From positions 29,095,668 to 29,159,667 of the forward strand of contig NC_092569.1 of NCBI RefSeq assembly GCF_037975245.1: DNA of 64,000 nucleotides. Direction: 5' to 3'. The notes beneath the pieces are model-generated. The model ran no database searches. It saw nothing but the letters and a program-made list of their open reading frames with translations, and had not been told where the DNA came from. Positions 1 to 11,207 of this stretch are shown here, piece by piece (the stretch's first letter is position 1; each line of letters begins with the position of its first letter). A program made the translations under genes and the position numbers. This DNA comes from Apostichopus japonicus (lineage: Eukaryota > Echinodermata > Holothuroidea > Aspidochirotida > Stichopodidae).

Positions 1-292
1 CTTTTCATTGCTGCACTAACTGTCATTTTGCTCGGTTCATGAACTGCATGTGATGTATTAGCATTTTTACTGTCAATAGGCCTAATTATGCTTGATTTAT
101 GTGATGTCTTTACAGATCACAAATGGGGCCCAACTGGTTCAAAAAGTAATAGGCCCCTCAAATTCGGACCCAAAGAATGTGTCCCAAAATGCATTTGAGG
201 TGGAAACAAAATGTGGGCAGACCTTCTCATTATAACACATCTACACATTGAGTATGACAAATATCCATCACTCCATCACGGCGGACTTCAGC

Positions 293-415
293 AAGCGTCA
301 CAGACGCACACAAACACACACACTTGACTGCATAGGTTCATTTGCTTCCAGCAAAGTGTCACAGACGCACACAAACTTGACTGCATAGGTTCCTTTGCTT
401 CCAGCAAAGAACCGG
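293..415. repeat. Two-copy tandem repeat of about 60 bp
   Basis: GTCACAGACGCACACAAAC followed by TTGACTGCATAGGTTC and TTTGCTTCCAGCAAAG occurs twice; the first copy has an extra ACAC tract. Lies in the intron downstream of FReD gene A exon 785-521. Confidence 0.8.
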
Positions 416-520
416 AAAAATAAACGACATCCAAAGAAATAAAAAACAGAACATGACATTTAATACTACAGTGATGTTGTATACAACAAACACAGAGAGA
501 AACCTATAATTTGGACAAAC

Positions 521-3500
521 CTGCAGTTCCACTGTAAGTTCCCAGTCCAGACAGTCTGTAATTGTCACTTTCATCATTGATCCGGAACAAGTCAAACTTT
601 GCGTAGTATGGAGCTCCATCTTTGTTCACCATATCGATCCGCAGTTGATAGTCACCTTGATTGGTGAGGTAATACAACTTATCATTTCCCAACCAAATCT
701 CATGGTCCAGCTCACCAAAGCCTTCTTTATAGCTCTGCCAGTTACGATAGAAGTCAACGGAACCATCAACACGACGTTGGAATACCTGTATATAATGTAA
801 GAACGAAAAGAATAATTCCAAATTATTTTCAATAACATTTTAATGAGAAAGTGCATTTAACTTCTTTGTAGAACGAACCTAAGGAAGGATGACCTGTGAA
901 TGAGCAGTAACATAATCTTCCAAATTAAATCCATTCTGAACTGTAATTCACCCTTCTGTTAAGTGGCATGTTAGAGCAAAGTGAATTTCACCATCTACTA
1001 CCATAGTTGATTGCTCACAGACCATGAATGAAAACTGTTCTAATGTCTGTGTGTGTAATAGATAATCAGACCAATGTTGGATACTGTTGCTAATGTCTGA
1101 ACTCTGTCCCATTACAAATAACGGAATCTTACTTTCAAACTTCCATACTATTCGCTTTGGAACAGAAACACCTGCAATGATTTTGGGCTCAGCTCTGGTT
1201 TGAAATGATTACTTCAACAAACCAAAACTGGCCTCATTTGCGGAGAGAACGGGCCTAGTATTGAGACAGACAGATTGCTTTTGTAATAAACTCTAAATCT
1301 ATATCAAGAGAGCAAACCATCTACTCTGAATCTACTCTGACAATCCCCAATTTATAGACAATGGAATCAAACACTGTAATGATCTTAAGTGGTCTTCTGG
1401 AGGTTCAAAGTTAGTAAAGAAAAGTAAGATTAAAGAGATGACGTAAAGACCGATGGGAAGAATATCCATGACATGTATTGCAACAATCTCCATGGTTACA
1501 CAATTACATTAGAAATTACTGAAGTTTATTGTGTCAGAACTTGTTTCTCATTCTAACGGATGTTTATTTGTTTCTAGCAAATTTCACTGCCACTTCAAAT
1601 GTAGGCCTATAGCGGTAGGAACAGAACCCCTGACCCTTGCGTCACAAACTAATTCCGTACCAATCGTCCAAAGTGATTCTGCTGACCAGTGTGAATGCTT
1701 AATAGTAAATGATTTTATAACTGTCAATGAGAATGAGTGTATTACTATTGTACAGAGCACACCCTATAGTACGACGATAGTACTACGAATCGTAGTTTTG
1801 TTCCAGTTGAAAACAGTTCCTTCACCTTAGCCGATCGGGCTTTTTTCTCCTCTAGATCCAGCCTCGTAAGGTCGTCTACAATAAAAAGTGTTGATCCTTC
1901 AGGTGAGTTCTCCACGACTTCATTATAATAATCTTATCCTGAAAGGACAGACATCTCGCTAATATATGAGGCGGTTTATCTCCGACACCTCGTCCATCCC
2001 GATGGCATCTCTCAATACGTATTTTGTGACCACTTGGAAACTTTGAAAGGACCTTTTCTTGTAAAATAGTCGAACAATTCTCGTTTTCAATTCTTTTGAT
2101 TCCCACGACTCTGAAGTTGTTCCTTCTGGAATGCCGCTCAAGTTTGTTGATACATTCGGCATTTTCTTTGATGGTGACGTTGGCCTTCTCTAAAGCTTTA
2201 GAAATTCCCGAAAGGCGATTTGTATAATCTTTGTCTCTTTTTTCTAACTCCTCCACTCGTTCAGATAAGGATTTCGATAGCTTTATCCAGGTTGCTTTCC
2301 AACATACCAATGCTTTTTACGAAATCGTTACGCAATGACAACTTAAATGTTTCCAAATTCCTCTTTCCAGCTGGGCGTCGTCTCTGATTCAGAGCTCGAT
2401 CCACGTTGTCTACTGCGTTGACTTAGCATGGTAGGCTTTTTACTAGCCATGTCGCTTACTGTAGGCCTAGTTGTAGTTACCTTTGGCTTATTTTGCTTCC
2501 TTTGGGCCTATCTCTCACCATAACGGCACGAATTCACGAAGAAAAAAGTTAGAATATAGTTGATATTACGGGTTGGTGGTAACAAAACACTTGCTCAATG
2601 CAGGAGCAGTGGAGAATAAGCGTTAAAATTGAGAGCCCTTACAGAACGTTCTTAACAGTTATAAGGCAATCCTCGTTCCAATAATAATATTATACATAAT
2701 ATTATATATAATAATATATAATATTATTATAGCTGTAATTTCAAGGGAAATGATAATTTTTAAGAAGGTTAAACACGAGTTTCTTCGCATCTGCTGTTGT
2801 GATTGGAGCGATCTCACCTTTGAAACCCCGGTGGCGAATTACGGTAATCAGATTATCTGGAACAACAGTTTTATCAAGATTAATAAAGAAGTAGTTTGGT
2901 ACAGGAAGTGTTTTAATTCATTTTATGTCCGGGATTTGTATGACATGTCTAGCAGGCCTCTGTCGTATACTGCTTTTATTGCTAAATTTAATTGTTCAAG
3001 CTTCCCCTTTACAAAGCTGAATGGGATTATACATTCTATCCCACGTACTTGGGTACCATCCAGATATTCATTGCAGCTGCCGAAACAACCATGTAGTCAG
3101 CAGGTTATGTTAGCGCAACTATATGGTACTACTAAGATTTGTCAATATGCTTATAATAAATTTAACAGCCGTTGTATTGAGCAACCACGTTGTTGTTTAA
3201 AATTGGACACTTTAAACTGGAGTGAGATTTTTGGTTCTTGTGGCAAGATTAGAGATACTAAATTAAGAAGCTTTCAGTATTGACGACCCAAGTTGCAGTT
3301 TTTGTGGCGAGTCTACTGAAACTTTAGACCACCTTTACTGGCGCTGTAGCGCAGTTGGAGATATTTGGAACAAAATATATCTTGAAATCTTGAATTCAAA
3401 AGTTGACGTTGAGTACAAACACGTGTGTTTTGATAATGATTATGAAAACAAAATGAATGGTATAGCCTGACAATGTTTTATGCCAAATATTATATTTACT

Positions 3501-6500
3501 TTTGAAGAATTAACAAAAGCGTTCCAAGTTATGATATTTTCAAGCATAAGCTTTCATTTTTCTTGGGTGTTGAAATGTATATACTTATCAATAAGAAAAA
3601 GCACAAAGAAATTAAACTGCTAAGAGATTCTTTGCATTATTAATGTCCTTCTTGGTGTCATGAAACGAACTCTTTCTTTCTTTTCAACTAAATTTGTTGT
3701 GCAGAAGAAATGAATGCAAATAAAATAATGGAAAAAATAGTACTATTTTCCCCCTTTTTTCCCTTTTTTCAGGAGGAAAAAAAAAACCTAGATCTGACAA
3801 TTTACTAATGTCACATGAATCTAAATATGTGTGTCCGACTTACCGTCCAGCCTCCTCCGTTGGACATATCGCAGTAAACTTCAAACGGGGGGCCAGACCA
3901 ATTAGGAGGATTTACTTCGTACACACCGCTGTTTTTTTCACCGTCAGTAAGTTTTTGCGAACAATCAGAATATTGGTTTTCCTGACAATGAGGTATACCG
4001 TTTCTATATTCACAATCTGCGTTAGGATCACAACCTTCGGAGACGTTACACGTGAGGTAATCGTTTTTGCAAAGACATATTTTATCACACCTTGGAGAGG
4101 TGTAAATTTCTCCTTCCTGAAAAATTAAGAAAAATATTGTACTTTTTGGTGACACACAGGCGCTAACGGTTACTTTATAGTAAAATAAGGGTCAAGTAGT
4201 AACAGTAAGAGTGTAATAATGATCGTAAAAAACTATTCATTTTAATGATGCATCCACGTTTGAAGTAAAAATAAAAGGTTAAAAATAAAACCAAAATCAT
4301 ACAATCTTTCTCGGACGCTTAAAGAATACAAACAATGAATGAATAAAGACAAAACTACGAGATAACTAGACCAATCAGAACTCTGTATGATTTTATCTTT
4401 TGACCAGTTCAGCTCTCATAAAATATTAATAAAAGTATAACCATGGTTCTGGTTCCTGTGGTCAATTTTTTAAACTATATCTACTATACCCTATACCCTA
4501 TACTTGGAGTGTTAGCTCATTGGGTCCCCGGTTCGAGCCACGCCCAGATTAATGTATGTCGTCCAGTTACAGAGTTGTTGACAATTGACAATCGTAATCA
4601 TGGACGTTAAATATGAATCTATGAGACTGATTTCGGTCAGCTTGCGGCTTTGATAAGCCAATGATGGCATCTTCGCGAGTTCCTGCGTGCAGGAGGATCT
4701 AATAGACATAAATACCTATATACATACCCTTGATTGCCATTGACTTAAGTTTGTAGTCAACAGGAACAATTTGTTTTATACGATACAAACGATAAAAAAA
4801 TTTTTAAAAAATTGTGCATTTTCTCACCGGTACTACTGTTTCGTTCCCTGTTTGTTCATGCCTCATATAACATCCACACTCTTGTAGTGGAACGCAATCA
4901 TCATTTAGCATCAAGTAACCAGCAGGACACACACATGTTGTAATATCAGTACATGTCCTACTGCAAGACGAATTAGCACAAGAGCCCTCACATTTACAGG
5001 TACTTAGTACTTGATTAGGTGGGCACGAATCGATGTCTGAAAGAAACAAGAATTGTCAAATCACCAGTTTGATCATGAAGTCACGTAATCCTGTGACATG
5101 TAAGGCGTATGCTGTTTATCGATGTAATATCAGTTGAAATAAAAAACATCATTAATACCTGGTGCAATGGTAAGGCCAGAGGTCGTTTCGCTTTCCTCAG
5201 TAGGTGACGTTGTCTCATCTCGCCTTAAACCTATAACATAATCACAACAACGTTACTTAAATAGAAGTCATTTATTGATAATTAACTTTGAGATCTAGGC
5301 AGTCAATACCCCGAAGCTACTTAGCAGGTTATTAAGCAATGTTTTAATTATAATTGATAAAGCGAAATTAGTGTTTTTCTTCATTTGCGAAACAAAATTA
5401 TGTCTGCTGAAATTTGGAGTACTTTATAGTTAATACCTGGTGTAATGGTAAAGCCAGAGGTCGTTTCGCTTTCCTCAGTAGGTGACGTTGTCTCATCTCG
5501 CCTTAAACCTATAACATAATCACAACAACGTTACTTAAATAGAAGTCATTTATTGATAATTAACTTTGAGATCTAGGCAGTCAATACCCCGAAGCTACTT
5601 AGCAGGTTATTAAGCAATGTTTTAATTATAATTGATAAAGCGAAATTAGTGTTTTTCTTCATTTGCGAAACAAAATTATGTCTGCTGAAATTTGGAGTAC
5701 TTTATAGTTAATACCTGGTGTAATGGTAAGGTCAGAGGTCGTATCGCTTTCCTCAGTAGGTGACGTAAGGTCAGAGGTCGTTTCGCTTTCCTCAGTAGGT
5801 GACGTTGTCTCATCTCGCCTTAAACCTATAACATAATCACAACAACGTTACTTAAATAGAAGTCATTTATTGATAATTAACTTTGAGATCTAGGCAGTCA
5901 ATACCCCGAAGCTACTTAGCAGGTTATTAAGCAATGTTTTAATTATAATTGATAAAGCGAAATTAGTGTTTTTCTTCATTTGCGAAACAAAATTATGTCT
6001 GCTGAAATTTGGAGTACTTTATAGTTAATACCTGGTGTAATGGTAAAGCCAGAGGTCGTTTCGCTTTCCTCAGTAGGTGACGTTGTCACATCTCGCCTTA
6101 AACCTATAACATAATCACAACAACGTTACTTAAATAGAAGTCATTTATTGATAATTAACTTTGAGATCTAGGCAGTCAATACCCTGAGCTACTTAGCAGG
6201 TTATTAAGCAATTTTTCAATTAGAATTGATGAAGCGAAATTAGTGTTTTTCTTCATTTGCGAAACAAAATTATGTCTGCTGAAATTTGGAGTACTTTATA
6301 GTTAATACCTGGTGTAATGGTAAAGCCAGAGGTCGTTTCGCTTTCCTCAGTAGGTGACGTTGTCACATCTCGCCTTAAACCTATAACATAATCACAACAA
6401 CGTTACTTAAATAGAAGTCATTTATTGATAATTAACTTTGAGATCTAGGCAGTCAATACCCTGAGCTACTTAGCAGGTTATTAAGCAATTTTTCAATTAG

Positions 6501-7601
6501 AATTGATGAAGCGAAATTAGTGTTTTTCTTCATTTGCGAAACAAAATTATGTCTGGTTGGAGTACTTTAATAACATGCTGTAGATTGGGGGATTTTATTT
6601 ATCTCTCGACCGTCAAATGGTAAAGCAAAAACATTCTATTTAGCAAAATTAAACATAAATAACACAAGTTTTAAATATTTAATATATTATTTCGTCAAAA
6701 TGAGAACTCGAAATAGCAGAAAAACAGACATCTGTATGATTAAAAAAAATTCTTAGGTTTGAAATCAAGAGATTGATCATAACATATTTTAATCTTTTGT
6801 AACATTAATCGCTGGTCCCTTGCAGTTGCAAATACTAATAAGGATTCAATAGATTAGTACAATTGAGTGCATTAGTGCAAGGACAAAACACCAATGCAAT
6901 ACATTACAGGATAAAATATACCTTCTGGCAAAGTGTTTGGAAATTGGGCTTCAAAGTCACATAAATCTGTAGTAGAAAATATAAGAAAATCTATTTGATA
7001 TCTTTGTTAACTTTAAAATGTTTGCTTGTGAAGTTAATTTTAGCCTATGTTTTGATGATAAAGAGATATAACTCATAGAAAGAAAAGAAAAAAAAACAAT
7101 ACAAATAAGAAGATGATATAACTGAAATAGTCAGTGTCAATACAAAGCTGTTTTTTTTATTTAATCAAGTTTATATATGAAGCAAATAATACGGGAGAAT
7201 CATCTTTTGTATTGATCTTTATTTCTTTGTCTTTAAAGTGTCTTAGGTTCATGAAATGAATCAACAACTGAATTAATTTCCATGTCTTATTTTGCTCCTC
7301 GAATCAGCTTATCGTATATATAACATAGAAACACCTTCCCTTAATAATGTTTGGGAAGACAATTGTTAGAAAACGTTGGCGAGCTTCATTCATGATCCCG
7401 CATTATGGTCAGCACATTTACATATACAATATTGTTTGCTTAAGAACACAAACATTGAATAACGAATATGGCTACATTTACTGCACATTTTATTAAAAAT
7501 TAAAACAATATATTTTAAAGTGACATACTACCCGCTGATGAGATGTCGACTGAAACAATCACCACGAAGATGAAAAACATGACCAGTTTTAATGCATCCA
7601 T
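521..7601 (-). CDS. FReD gene A: secreted TIL/fibrinogen-domain protein (3' end outside window)
   Basis: Spliced minus-strand gene. Coding exons in transcript order: 7601-7532, 6966-6922, 6380-6309, 6103-6032, 5825-5715, 5508-5437, 5230-5159, 5036-4828, 4116-3844, 785-521. All junctions have AG/GT and the phases agree, giving 420 codons plus one base. Order: hydrophobic signal peptide (MDALKLVMFFIFVV...), a short segment with one Cys, five Ser/Thr/Glu-rich linker exons, a Cys-rich TIL domain, a TILa-like Cys segment, then the fibrinogen C-terminal domain starting at DCSQ and running through WTVFQRR and the WLGND/YYLTNQ core. The last exon (calcium-site and GGWW region) is not in 1-520 and should lie left of the window. 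By family analogy it is a secreted lectin-like or matrix recognition protein. The intron between 3844 and 785 holds LINE remnants. Exon phases are certain; function is inferred. Confidence 0.85.
786..1784. other. Intron sequence, nothing recognised
   Basis: FReD gene A intron between the fibrinogen exon at 785-521 and the duplicated block. It has no counterpart beside gene B exon 17557-17296. No coding or repeat feature could be recognised. Confidence 0.5.
1785..2690 (-). mobile_element. LINE 5' fragment with ORF1, inverted (copy A)
   Basis: Read on the minus strand, this carries an L1-type ORF1 remnant: a coiled-coil segment (SERVEELEKRD), a nucleic-acid-binding segment (RRNNFRVVGI) and a C-terminal part read in a shifted frame. 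The 5' end abuts an AT palindrome at about 2680-2735, beyond which the 3' end of the same LINE family runs in the opposite direction. Frameshifts show it is dead. Confidence 0.75.
2736..3740 (+). mobile_element. LINE ORF2 3' end and 3' UTR (copy A)
   Basis: Codes for the C-terminal part of ORF2 (RTWVPSRYSLQLP), ending with a shifted zinc-finger-like segment of type CSFCGES...HLYWRC after an internal deletion near 3283. The 3' UTR ends near GCAAATAAAATAATGG. Lies head to head with the ORF1 fragment at 1785-2690. Confidence 0.72.
4485..4720 (+). mobile_element. tRNA-like SINE candidate (copy A; also at 24787-25020)
   Basis: TTAGCTCATTGGGT resembles a pol III A box and GGTTCGAGCC a B box, but they are almost adjacent, as in a tRNA head with the anticodon arm lost. 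The same sequence lies at 24787-25020 as part of the segmental duplication. No tail or target duplication was identified. Confidence 0.35.
5159..6380 (-). repeat. Tandem array of Ser/Thr-rich exons, gene A (5 units)
   Basis: Units of about 278 bp each carry one 72-nt phase 1-1 exon (6380-6309, 6103-6032, 5508-5437, 5230-5159) or a 111-nt version (5825-5715) with an internal 39-nt duplication. Each codes for a linker of type LRRDETTSPTEESETTSG. Because the exons are symmetric, any number keeps the frame, so linker length can change by unequal crossing-over or exon skipping. The Ser/Thr/Pro/Glu content suggests an O-glycosylated stalk. Confidence 0.88.
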
Positions 7602-7669
7602 ACTTGGATAATCAATCAGCACACACTGCAGCCTATGATTAAATGACAGTAAAAAAGTGCAGAAGCAAT

Positions 7670-10329
7670 AACGATGGTGATATTTATTGATTGCAATGTC
7701 AAGTGTGTCAAGCGCATGCGTCAACTTTATCAATAAAATACTGTGACGAAAGAAATTTGGTGAAAACATGACATTAACACTAAACTTGACAGACGACACT
7801 ATGGCGGTATAGGTTAAGTTCTGTTTGTTACATCACTAAATATATACTTTTGTCTTTTAGAAGTCCTCTCTTCGTTTAACTCAACACCTTCAATGATATT
7901 TTTGACATTAACAGTCATCAAATTGTAACCTTTAAATTAATTAAGTTCCATTTTTGTAACGGGGCTCTGCCTACGTCGTTTTTTAACCTATTTCCTGTTC
8001 AATCGGTAGTCTGTGCACAACTACATTACATTCAACGATTCTTTCAGCATTCCTGTAAATCGTTTGAATTCTATTCAACATTATATCTGTTTCAAGATCT
8101 GTTCTAAGATCTGGAACTCTAAGATCTGGAACCTCTAAGATCTGGAACCTCTAAGATCTGGAACCTCTAAAATCTGGAACCTGTAAGATCTGGAACTCTA
8201 AGATATGGAACCTCTTAGATCTGGAACTCTTTGACTGGACCCTTCCTAAGTCTGCGTTTACCATTGCTAACATTAAAACTTGTCACAAAACTGTTTTGTT
8301 ATCTAAGTAGCATTCCTATCGTTTGTTGTCTTTATCTCCCGCCTTGTTTTTCTAGTTAACTGTAGCCTGGTTCCGTGTGGATATATATAGTGCGGGGTGT
8401 GGGTGGGGGTGGTAGGGGAGGCTTTGCTTTCTCTGTTTGTCAATTCTTAAGTGTGACACAGTAAGAACAGGCGAGATATTGTGATGGTATAGTTTTATGA
8501 TAAGTTTGTTAGACCTATGTACATCAAATATCTGCTTATTTGTTAGTTGTTCATTCGTATTTATATTATAAATCTTGGAAATGATGAGATCAATATTATA
8601 ATGATATAACTTGGGAAAACATAATTATATGGTAGCATATTCGCAGTGAGTCCATGTAATTACTGGTATTGTGAAATTATTATTGCTTTCCGCAGTCCTT
8701 CCCCCCCCCCTCTCCCAGCCCCCTCGTGGAATTGTAATCATAGTCAGGCATTCGAATATATATATAAACACACTTGGAGGCTTGCGTAACTGTACTCGAG
8801 CATATGGCGTTGTACTACAGTAGCATACCAATGATAAAGGCTAATTAGGCATGAACTGGTACTGCGGCTGTTGTACAGGCTTTTCACATCTGATTGGTAA
8901 ATAGGATTCTGATCAATAGCGTATTATGTTGATGCTCATTTTAGACACGAATAAACAAATGAATGCAAGTCATAATGAGACGTACACTGAGACCTTTCTA
9001 AAATCATTTCCTTCTTCTATGCTCTGTTTCTTTTTGGAGTTTTATCGATCCTCAAAATATAGTTTGCTGATCTGAATTCTGATGACTTGTTTTTCTGAAA
9101 ATCCTGACAAAAGGAGGTTAGAAGAAAGGGTTTCTTTCACAATTGTCCTTAAAGTATTCGATGTGTGCGATATACTTTCGAAAATTAATATAATCTCAAG
9201 GTTATCACAATCAATTCAAAAACCATGTATATGAAAAATATCACTTGCCTATTGAAAGATCGTAGTCTTATTATTATTTTGTTTACTTATTATTTCTTCA
9301 CTAAAATCGATCTACTTCCTGCAAGTATAACTTAAGTGTAATATAAAGTGGAAAATATTGACCGGAGTTACACTTTTATTCCCATTTAGCCGTTCCGTAG
9401 CGCATGGCATACCTAGTTATATTACATTGCACATTACATATATTGTTATAAGCCCTCGATTTTAATAATTGTGTCCCTTCTGCAAGTGTGCGTGTAAACG
9501 TAGTGTGGGGTAATAACTTCAAGAGTGTCATTCGTTGCTTTTCTTCCTTTATTTTTCAGACTCCACATAACGCCACTGCTTTCTTTCACAATTAACTAAC
9601 ATCAATTCTCCATTAACAACCTCTGCTACCTTGCAACACTATCCCGCTATCCTCACACACCCCCTCCGCTTCTCTCCTTTTCTCGTCTCTCCCTAATACC
9701 TTGGCTCCTCACCTCACAAAAGTCACAGTCCAACTGCCAGTAACCCCTCTCCTCATCTCTAGCTCTATCCTTTAATCCTATTAGCAAGTCTTTACATGTC
9801 TAAGTAATCCCAGCTTTGTAATCCCCTTAAGCTATCCCTAGGACATAAAGAGCTTTCATCTCCTTACTTGCAGACTTCACAACAATCCTTAATGAAGGTT
9901 AGAAGCGTTGCAGTTATAACATGGGCCTGTCGAGACTATATTTATATTTTGTACCCGACCTACATGCCCGAAATTGGTACTCACATGCTCTCTCTGTTCC
10001 TGTTAAGGACAGGACTTCTTGTGAAATTCCATTTTCGCTGGTATAGGGAGAGGATTTGATCTCTTTTTGTTTTACAGTGTTTTTATTTACTTTTCGGTTC
10101 TTGTCATGTGGTCTCGGATGGTTTTAGGCCCACGTGGACGCAAATACCCTTTTTTGTAACTTAGTAATCACACAGTTTAATTCTTTATTTCCAGTGTAAA
10201 TCATTTTAAATTTATTAATTAATAGGAAAATAAATAAAAATTATGATAAAGATATAAAAAAAGAAGTAGGCCTAAATCCTGGACATAACACTGAAAATCA
10301 AAACAGTGGTTCTAGAGCACCATGCTGTA
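7670..10329. other. Gene-free interval upstream of FReD gene A
   Basis: Presumed promoter side of FReD gene A and intergenic DNA. Holds the short minisatellite at 8101-8231, G-rich and C-rich runs (8395-8420, 8700-8712) and a CT-rich stretch (about 9600-9780). Short open frames here lack recognisable domains. Confidence 0.5.
8101..8231. repeat. Short minisatellite with AAGATCTGGAAC
   Basis: About eight to nine imperfect copies of a 14-16-bp unit (CTAAGATCTGGAACCT) in gene-free DNA between the FReD gene A start and the LINE fragment. Confidence 0.85.
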
Positions 10330-11207
10330 TGAACATGGAGCCCTATAAACAAAAAAAAATCCTATAAAGTTCAATACTGAATCTGGGAGTTATTGCAGCT
10401 TTCCTCAAATTGTAGTTTGTCTTATTGCACAGAGAGTTTATTGCACAATGGAGTGGGTGACCTTCATTTCTATGGATGTTATTTAGTAACCTCTCAAATT
10501 CCTTCATAGCAGCCGTATTAACTTTATCTTTAAGTAGGTTATGATTTAATCCAAAGATTCTCTCACAGTATCTCAGGAAACTTAATAATCTGTTCTTATC
10601 TTTCATTTGGACAAAGTGATACCAGACCGGGACAGCATATATGATATTTGGCAAGACAAAGGCCTCAAACACCCATTCCCGTATATGGACAGGAAAGTGA
10701 GGAGCAATATACATGAGTGTGGTGACAATGTGATACACCTTGGCTAATACCTTCGAAATATGATTTGAAAACGTCAGTTTGTTGTCGATGCAGACTCCTA
10801 GATACATTGTACTGGAAGTACGTTCAACGGATGTGTTGTGAATAATTGTCTTCTCATCTCTCTTCTCGATTAATCCCCTGTGCTTAATATTGATGTTTTC
10901 GAATACCATTTCCTTACACTTCTTTTTGTTAAGAAGTAGGTTTTTTCTCTGGTCGCAATTGCTAACTACACTACTGATAAAATCCTGATACTCATGCTGA
11001 TTTTGCTGATGGGAGCCTTTGGTGATAAAGCAGTGTCATCAGCATATTTAATTACTGAGCAATTAGAATTAGAGCGAATGCAATCTGTATAAATAGTAAA
11101 GAATAGGGCTGATAGAGGGCCTCCTTGTGGAACTCCTACTCTGATTTCTGAAGTTGTTGTATAGCCTTTGTCTCGTTTAACTTGTTTTGACCATCCCTGC
11201 ATGAAAT
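10330..11207 (-). mobile_element. Truncated non-LTR retrotransposon (RT fragment)
   Basis: Minus-strand reverse transcriptase fragment. VGVPQGGPLSALFFTIYTD and KYADDTAL lie at about 11140-11030; after a frameshift near 10960 comes the downstream MYLGVCIDNKLTFSNHI thumb-region motif and a C-terminal stretch to about 10343. The style is CR1/Jockey-like, different from the L1/Tx1-like element at 17.9-23 kb. The 5' side is cut off exactly where the 25-bp minisatellite begins. Confidence 0.75.

Larger units (their letters stand above)
1785..7669. repeat. Segmental duplication, copy A
   Basis: This block matches 22066-27130 almost base for base, exons and introns alike, including a broken LINE, a tRNA-like repeat and the FReD 5' exons. 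The right edge is sharp, after AGAAGCAAT at 7669; the left edge is at ACGAATCG, inside the LINE ORF1 remnant. Copy A is about 0.8 kb longer because it has three extra 278-bp linker-exon units. High intron identity implies a recent duplication or gene conversion. Confidence 0.9.

Noticed and set aside
1-520. Search for the last fibrinogen exon of FReD gene A
   Set aside because: No GGWW or DNDND-like coding segment on the minus strand here; the exon must lie outside the window or be lost.
3808-4128. Plus-strand open frame across the FReD exon (also at 24110-24430)
   Set aside because: It is antisense to the fibrinogen exon, which has clear Cys and GGGWT motifs and splice sites on the minus strand.
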